Source of the DNA: an uncultured Lachnospiraceae bacterium
GTDB lineage: Bacteria; Bacillota; Clostridia; Lachnospirales; Lachnospiraceae
Reading direction: 5' to 3'
Length of the DNA stretch: 6,802 bases
Assembly: GCA_934418055.1 (NCBI GenBank)
Contig: CAKRWX010000132.1
Location: 1 to 6,802 of the forward strand
In this document: piece after piece, positions 1 to 4,523 of the stretch
Layout: each line of letters begins with the position of its first letter
Position numbering within the stretch: position 1 is the stretch's first letter
Notes under the pieces: model-generated
What the model was told of the DNA's origin: nothing
Seen by the model: only the letters and a program-made list of their open reading frames with translations
Databases searched by the model: none
Translations under genes and position numbers: made by a program

Positions 1-1334
1 CAGACGTTGTTTGACGGATTGAATATTGCCGGGGGACATGATTTATGTGAGCAGTACATGGATATGTATGCAATGTCAGAAGATCTTCTGAAAGCAAGTT
101 TAAAAGTTTTGTCTTCCATTTTAAAGGAGCATTATGGAATTCTGGTCATTCTTCTGGTGGTTGAATACGATGTGCCACTGGATAAGGCCTTTCAGAATGG
201 TTATTACGATGGCATGGTATCTTTGAGCTGGGGGTTGTTTGGAAATGTCCTGAAAACCAATGATAATCTCAAATTGCGGTTCTTACCGGCTGTCTGCGCA
301 TTGTAAAAGAGAGCATTTTTACTGGTTTGAACAATTTTAAGGCATATCCGTTTACTAATCCGGCATTTGAAGAATTTTACGGCTTTACCGATAAAGAGGT
401 CAGGGAGATGCTTGGTTATTATGGGCTGGATGATCATTATGAAACTGTGAAGTCATGGTATGATGGTTATCGGTTTGGAAATACTGAGGTTTACTGTCCG
501 TGGGATGTGATCAATTACTGCAGTGATCACCGGCTGGAACCGGATCTTCCGCCGCAGAATTACTGGATCAATACCAGTGGAAATGCAATCCTACGGCATT
601 TCATTGAAGAAATGGGCAAGGAAAAGAAACTGACGAAGTCGGAAATGGAGAGTCTGATCAACGGAGATACGGTTCAGAAAGAGATTAACCAGGAACTGAC
701 CTATCAGGATCTGTATTCTTCCATGGATAATCTGTGGACTACCCTGTTTATGACCGGATATCTGACGCAGCGTGGAAAACCAGATGGAAACCGTTATAAT
801 CTGGCGATTCCAAATCGTGAAGTTCGTGATATTATGACCCGCCAGGTGCTGGAGCTGTTTCGGGAAAGCATAGAGCAGGATGGAAAAATGGTGAATGCAT
901 TCTGTAATGCGCTGTTTTCTGGAAATCCGAAAGCTGTGGAATCTATTCTGACAGAGTATCTGAAGAAAACCATCAGCATTCGTGATACGTTTGTGTAGAA
1001 ACCGGCAAAGGAAAACTTTTATCACGGAATTCTACTGGTGATTCTGAGCTTCAAAGGTGGTTGGTCTGTCCGCTCGAATCAGGAGTCCGGAGATGGATTC
1101 AGCGATATTTCAATTCGGATCGATGATGCCGACCTCGGAATTGTGATCGAGGTAAAATACGCGGAACAGGGGTGCGAAGAGAAAGAATGTCAGAAAGCAT
1201 TGAAGCAGATCATTGATAAGCAGTATGAAGAATCACTGCGGCAGGATGGGATTCATAAGATTCTGAAATACGGAATTGCATGTAACCGAAAGAAGTGTCG
1301 GGTTGTGATGACAACGAAAGAGATAGGAATGTGA
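1..1334 (+). pseudogene. Degraded AAA-ATPase-like / PD-(D/E)XK nuclease family protein, 5' end outside window
   Basis: The remains encode the family with an N-terminal AAA-ATPase-like domain and a C-terminal PD-(D/E)XK nuclease domain (the PF09820/PF08011 type), common in Clostridia and of unsettled function. Reading starts in frame 1 (LFDGLNIAGGHDLCEQYM), then jumps directly to a segment (MSEDLLKASLKVLSSIL) that in intact relatives lies roughly 50-60 residues later, so an internal deletion is likely near position 70. The Walker B stretch reads ILLVVEYDVPLDKA where relatives have ILLIDEYDVP, so the acidic D is now V. Near 280-284 one base appears lost: frame 1 stops at 304-306 while LTGCLRIVKESIFTGLNNF continues in frame 3 from 282. 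Frame 3 then meets an in-frame TAG at 996-998 and resumes unchanged to TGA at 1332-1334. The nuclease residues (GFSD, then IEVKYAE) are still readable around 1100-1167. The intact sequence used for comparison is from memory of the family, so the deletion size is approximate. Confidence 0.87.
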
Positions 1335-1340
1335 TATGGC

Positions 1341-1389
1341 AAAGGTCCATGAAAGCATATGCTATCAGCAAGCTTTCATGGACCTTTTT
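1341..1389 (+). terminator. Rho-independent terminator after the nuclease pseudogene
   Basis: A perfect 16-bp inverted repeat (1341-1356 AAAGGTCCATGAAAGC with 1372-1387 GCTTTCATGGACCTTT) encloses a 15-base loop, and the right arm runs into five T residues at 1385-1389. It starts seven bases after the pseudogene's TGA. It should insulate the esterase promoter that begins about 30 bases downstream from upstream transcription. The A-rich left arm could allow some function on the other strand. Confidence 0.85.
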
Positions 1390-1417
1390 CTGTTTCAGGC
1401 AATTGCGAAAATGCCTT

Positions 1418-1453
1418 ATAAGGATTTGTGATATATGGATAATTGTTTGCAAT
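1418..1453 (+). promoter_or_regulatory. Tandem LysR-type operator boxes upstream of the esterase gene
   Basis: Two 15-base boxes of the T-N11-A form lie 21 bp apart, two helical turns on the same face. Box 1 at 1418-1432 is ATAAGGATTTGTGAT. Box 2 at 1439-1453 is ATAATTGTTTGCAAT and matches box 1 at 10 of 15 positions. Box 1 is identical base for base to the box at 4430-4444 upstream of the metallo-hydrolase gene. Relative to the predicted transcription start near 1489 the box centres fall at about -64 and -43, the usual recognition and activation sites of LysR-type activators. Binding by the regulator encoded at 3395-4318 is inferred from geometry and proximity. Confidence 0.65.
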
Positions 1454-1482
1454 TTGCTTTTTGTCAGGTTATTTCTTAAACT
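1454..1482 (+). promoter_or_regulatory. Predicted sigma-A promoter of the esterase gene (activator-dependent type)
   Basis: The -35 candidate is TTGCTT at 1454-1459 and the -10 candidate is TAAACT at 1477-1482, separated by exactly 17 bp. Both hexamers are imperfect, and the -35 directly abuts operator box 2, as expected for a promoter that needs an activator. The same arrangement, with the same -10 hexamer and spacing, occurs at 4466-4494. The start of transcription should lie near 1489, giving a leader of about 29 bases before the ATG. Confidence 0.6.
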
Positions 1483-1517
1483 GTTAACAGAAATACAGTT
1501 TGGGAAGGAGAAGTATT

Positions 1518-3308
1518 ATGAAAACAAAAACAGTGTTTGCAGTAGTGGCTTCGTCATTGATTATAGCATCATTTCCGCTTACGATTTTTGGTGCAACCGT
1601 GACAGCTGGAAATCAGCTGCCGGAGCCGGTTCCGCTTACTTCTGTAGTACAGGATACAGTAGCTGTAGATCCGAATAACCCACTTGGAACAGCCCTGGCT
1701 GGCGGCTTTTATTCGATTGATTTTACCTTGGAAAATGGAAGCACCAGGAGCGCGTATCAGTATGTACCGAAAACGGTGGGATATAGACAGCCGGAGGTGG
1801 CAATTGCAGTACCGTCCGGGAAAGATGCTGGACAGTTTATAGTGGATTCTGGATGGAAGGAAGTAGCAGATGAGAATGGAATCTGTCTGGTATTGATGAC
1901 AGCCGGAGAGGGTAATTGGCAGGCTGACGAATCGGATTATACCGATGCAGTAGTGGATTTTATGGATGCCCGCAAATATCTGCAGACACAGGATTCAGCT
2001 TTTTATATGGCTGGTTATGAAGATGGAGCAGATACCGTTATGAGTGTGGCCCTGGATCAGTCAGAGTTGTTTGCCGGATTTGCCGCATTTGGTGTAGATG
2101 ACTTTAATACAAGCCTTCTGGATGCTGCAAAATCGGAACCGAGCAATGCAAAAGGTGTTATGAAGAGTGAAGTGGCTGTTCCGATGTGGATTGGCGCGGA
2201 ATCTGTCACTCAGCCAGTGGATAAACTGATCGCTTTCTGGAAACATGCCAATTCCTGTGACGATGAAGTATCTTCCAATCAGTATGCTTCTATGATTTAT
2301 CGTCCAGTCAGTTATCTGGCAAAAACAAACCAGATTACTTATCAGGATTGTTCGAATGTTATGGTAACGGTTGGATTAGACCAGGTAGAAAAACCTGAGT
2401 TCACCAGCAATTTATATAATAATTTCCTGAAACGGACCCGTCGTCAGGACAGTGGCGATATCAATGCACTTCGGTCTTTTGGCAGCAATGCAGAACGCGG
2501 TATAGAGCGAAAAACCATGAAAGTAAATGGAACACTGAGAGAGTTTTATGTATATGTTCCGACAGAAGTGAAAAATGGAAACATGAAAAATGTTCCGGTA
2601 GTATTTGCCTTCCACGGTGGTGGTGGATCTGGTGAGGAATTTGCAGCACGTTCCGGATGGGATAAACTGGCAGAAGAAAGAAATTTTGTGGTAGTATTTC
2701 CGACTGGCTGCAGAAGTGATAATAAGTTTAAAGCAAGTACAACATGGAAAGTAGATGATCTTCCATTCTTCTCCGAAATGAGAAATTATATGCTGAAAAA
2801 TTATTCTATCGATGCTAGCCGTATCTATGTAAGCGGCCAGTCTATGGGATGTGTTATGAGTACTACAATCGCATTGACACATCCGGAGTGGATTGCAGCC
2901 TGCGCAGCTACCTCTGCCCGTGTTATGCCGAGTGAGACCGCTAATGTAAACACCTCACTGGTTATGCCGTATATGTGGTCTGTTGGTGAAAAAGACAAGT
3001 ACTTTGTTGAGGGTGGAAAAGATTATGGAAAAGTTCCTGTCTGCATTGGTGAATGGCGTGCACGCTATGACATTGCGGCGGACGAATCCAATACCTATAC
3101 TAATCAGAATGGTAATTTCCATGGATATGATTTTAAAAATACTCAGGGAATTACAATTGTGCGTGAGCAGTGGGTAAAAGACAAAATTCATGCAATGCTG
3201 CCGGATGAAGTATATACTTTATATGATTTCATGAGCAGCTATTCCAGAGGAAACGATGGAACTTCCTATTATATGAATATGCCAATTAGAGGAACATCTG
3301 ATCACTAA
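1518..3308 (+). CDS. Exported LpqC/PHB-depolymerase-like esterase with a duplicated, partly degenerate hydrolase fold
   Basis: This is a 596-residue secreted alpha/beta-hydrolase of the polyhydroxybutyrate depolymerase/feruloyl esterase type (LpqC-like), expected to cleave ester bonds outside the cell; the substrate is unknown. ATG 1518 is preferred over the in-frame TTG at 1500 because AAGGAG (1505-1510) sits seven bases before it and the protein then begins with a clean signal peptide (residues 1 to about 26, ending FGA). The C-terminal half (about 337-596) has FHGGGGSG at 365-372 (oxyanion region), GQSMG with Ser442 as nucleophile, Asp493 in VGEKD, and His558 in a KIHAMLPDE context resembling the HAWP motif of relatives. 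The N-terminal half (about 63-245) repeats the same layout, but its elbow reads GYEDG with Glu168 replacing Ser and it lacks the HGGGG loop. It is monocistronic, between a terminator and a convergent hairpin, and is probably activated by the LysR-type protein encoded downstream. No lipobox or LPXTG anchor is seen. Confidence 0.85.
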   Translation: MKTKTVFAVVASSLIIASFPLTIFGATVTAGNQLPEPVPLTSVVQDTVAVDPNNPLGTALAGGFYSIDFTLENGSTRSAYQYVPKTVGYRQPEVAIAVPSGKDAGQFIVDSGWKEVADENGICLVLMTAGEGNWQADESDYTDAVVDFMDARKYLQTQDSAFYMAGYEDGADTVMSVALDQSELFAGFAAFGVDDFNTSLLDAAKSEPSNAKGVMKSEVAVPMWIGAESVTQPVDKLIAFWKHANSCDDEVSSNQYASMIYRPVSYLAKTNQITYQDCSNVMVTVGLDQVEKPEFTSNLYNNFLKRTRRQDSGDINALRSFGSNAERGIERKTMKVNGTLREFYVYVPTEVKNGNMKNVPVVFAFHGGGGSGEEFAARSGWDKLAEERNFVVVFPTGCRSDNKFKASTTWKVDDLPFFSEMRNYMLKNYSIDASRIYVSGQSMGCVMSTTIALTHPEWIAACAATSARVMPSETANVNTSLVMPYMWSVGEKDKYFVEGGKDYGKVPVCIGEWRARYDIAADESNTYTNQNGNFHGYDFKNTQGITIVREQWVKDKIHAMLPDEVYTLYDFMSSYSRGNDGTSYYMNMPIRGTSDH

Positions 3309-3331
3309 AAAGCATATGCTTTGATGTGTAC

Positions 3332-3376
3332 AATGAAAAATGGCCTGAAACGAAAGATTTCCGGCCATTTTTCATT
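3332..3376. terminator. Bidirectional terminator between the esterase and LysR-type genes
   Basis: A perfect 14-bp inverted repeat (3332-3345 AATGAAAAATGGCC with 3363-3376 GGCCATTTTTCATT) can extend by four more pairs (3347-3350 GAAA with 3358-3361 TTTC) after one mismatch. The GC block GGCC is followed by ATTTTTC on both strands, so it can end transcription from either side. It lies between the esterase stop at 3308 and the LysR stop at 3395, as expected for convergent genes. Confidence 0.8.
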
Positions 3377-3394
3377 ATACGATTTTATAATTTG

Positions 3395-4318
3395 TCAGCA
3401 CTCACGGCATTCCAGGTAATCCGTGATCAGGTTTTCCGTCAGGAATGAGGCATTGGTACGATAATGTCCCTTCTTCCAGATTGCATACATAGACCAGCTC
3501 AAATCTTTTGGAAGCCGGAAATATGCAATTTCTTCGTCAAATGCCCGGTACCATGACGGGAGTATGCTGCAGGCGATGTTACTTCGAATGAATTCTCGGG
3601 TGGAACTATTGGTGTTGGAGTACAGCATAATATTGGGTTTGATATCTAACAACGCAAAAAAATCCATGATCATTTTATTAGAAGAAGTAAAGGGCTGCGT
3701 GAGGGCGTATCCTGCCTGAGACAGCTGATCAAAATTGCAGACTGGCAGATTTTTCGTAGGAGTATCACAGTTGGCTGAACCCTGGGAAAGCGGGTTCGAA
3801 CGGGAAACAGCAAACAGGAATGGTTCGGTTGTTAAAACATGATAGTCGATTCCGTTAAGTTCAGAAGTATCCGGAAGCAGGACAAATCCGAGGTCTGCGG
3901 CACTGCGACTGATACGGTTTAACTGCCGATGCACGCTGGTCTGGATTGCATTCATGACAATGCCGGGGAATTTTTTGTGAAACTTCGGAAAAAATTCAGA
4001 TAACATTTTGTACCCCCGTTCCATGGGAAGAAGAACGGTGATGGAGCCGGTCTGGTTTTGAGCAAAGTCGTTCATTGCAGATAACGCTTCATTTTTATTA
4101 AGCAGCATGGCCTGTGCATATTTTACAAAAGTGGAACCGGCTTCAGTCAGGGAAACACTTCCGTGTGCCCGGTGAAACAGCTGGATTCCAAGTTCTTTTT
4201 CTAGCTTGCCGATCTGTTGGGTAAGCGCTGGCTGAGAATAGAAAAGATTTTCTGCGGCTTTGGAAAAGCTTCCGGTGTCTGCGACTTCTACAACGTACTC
4301 TAACTGATTGAATTCCAT
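3395..4318 (-). CDS. LysR-family transcriptional regulator
   Basis: This 307-residue protein has the usual LysR-type length and layout. The N-terminal winged helix-turn-helix (residues 1-60) reads MEFNQLEYVVEVADTGSFSK and continues with AAENLFYSQPALTQQIGKLE, ELGIQLFHR and SLTEAG. A linker helix (about 60-88) and a periplasmic-binding-protein-like effector domain (about 90-300) follow. ATG 4318 is chosen because MEF(N)QL is the standard family start and GGGAGAGG precedes it on the minus strand. The frame stays open 48 codons further up to 4462, but those residues look nothing like the family and would overlap the promoter and operator. The gene is divergent from the metallo-hydrolase gene and convergent with the esterase gene, and both hydrolase promoters carry the same tandem T-N11-A boxes, so it is the obvious candidate regulator of both. 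Its ligand is unknown; an acid released by one of the hydrolases would fit but is speculation. Confidence 0.95.
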   Translation of the reverse strand: MEFNQLEYVVEVADTGSFSKAAENLFYSQPALTQQIGKLEKELGIQLFHRAHGSVSLTEAGSTFVKYAQAMLLNKNEALSAMNDFAQNQTGSITVLLPMERGYKMLSEFFPKFHKKFPGIVMNAIQTSVHRQLNRISRSAADLGFVLLPDTSELNGIDYHVLTTEPFLFAVSRSNPLSQGSANCDTPTKNLPVCNFDQLSQAGYALTQPFTSSNKMIMDFFALLDIKPNIMLYSNTNSSTREFIRSNIACSILPSWYRAFDEEIAYFRLPKDLSWSMYAIWKKGHYRTNASFLTENLITDYLECREC

Positions 4319-4343
4319 ATTCCTCTCCCTTGAATGACAACAG

Positions 4344-4372
4344 AATATAATGTATCTACTATATACTAACAA
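4344..4372 (-). promoter_or_regulatory. Predicted sigma-A promoter of the LysR-type gene
   Basis: On the minus strand a -35 candidate TTGTTA (4372-4367) and a -10 candidate TATATT (4349-4344) are separated by exactly 17 bp. Transcription would start near 4337, leaving a leader of about 19 bases before ATG 4318. Both hexamers are closer to consensus than those of the two hydrolase promoters, which fits constitutive low-level expression of a regulator. The tandem boxes at 4430-4465 lie roughly 90-130 bp upstream of this start, so they are not positioned for simple blockage of this promoter. Confidence 0.6.
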
Positions 4373-4429
4373 GAAGGGAAACTGCTTGTCGATCTTGTTT
4401 TTTAAGAGTATTATTAGAAAAACTAAGCC

Positions 4430-4465
4430 ATAAGGATTTGTGATGAATGAATAACGATTCATGAT
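4430..4465 (+). promoter_or_regulatory. Tandem LysR-type operator boxes upstream of the metallo-hydrolase gene
   Basis: Box 1 at 4430-4444 is ATAAGGATTTGTGAT and box 2 at 4451-4465 is ATAACGATTCATGAT, 21 bp apart and matching each other at 12 of 15 positions. Both have the T-N11-A form with a partial ATxA/TxAT dyad. Their centres, 4437 and 4458, fall near -64 and -43 from the predicted start at about 4501. The region lies between the divergent LysR-type gene and the gene it would activate, the standard position for a LysR-family operator. Confidence 0.7.
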
Positions 4466-4494
4466 TTGCCTTTTGCAGCGGAACTGCCTAAACT
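4466..4494 (+). promoter_or_regulatory. Predicted sigma-A promoter of the metallo-hydrolase gene
   Basis: TTGCCT at 4466-4471 (-35 candidate) and TAAACT at 4489-4494 (-10 candidate) are 17 bp apart. The -35 starts one base after operator box 2. The predicted leader runs from about 4501 to the ATG at 4524 and contains a very strong ribosome binding site, GGAGGAGG at 4511-4518, five bases before the start codon. Confidence 0.6.
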
Positions 4495-4523
4495 GAAAAT
4501 ATCAATTTTCGGAGGAGGACAGT

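Noticed and set aside
1..1334. Whether the broken nuclease-family gene marks a mobile element or phage-defence island.
   Set aside because: No transposase, integrase, terminal inverted repeats or partner defence gene is visible. The family is common in ordinary chromosomal contexts, so no such claim is supported.
1335..1517. Search for a riboswitch, T-box or small RNA ahead of the esterase gene.
   Set aside because: The space is filled by the upstream terminator, the tandem boxes and the promoter. The predicted leader of about 29 bases is too short for a riboswitch.
2412..2882. A 156-codon minus-strand open frame antisense to the esterase.
   Set aside because: It is Cys/His/Ser-rich without any family motif, and covers the conserved HGGGG and GQSMG coding region on the plus strand. 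It is a shadow frame.
1352..3322. The palindromic string AAAGCATATGCT occurs in the loop region of the first terminator (1352-1363) and right after the esterase stop (3309-3322, as AAAGCATATGCTTT).
   Set aside because: It is short, perfectly palindromic and AT-rich, with no loop and no shared context apart from both lying in 3' regions. Two copies in 6.8 kb is not enough to claim a site or element end.
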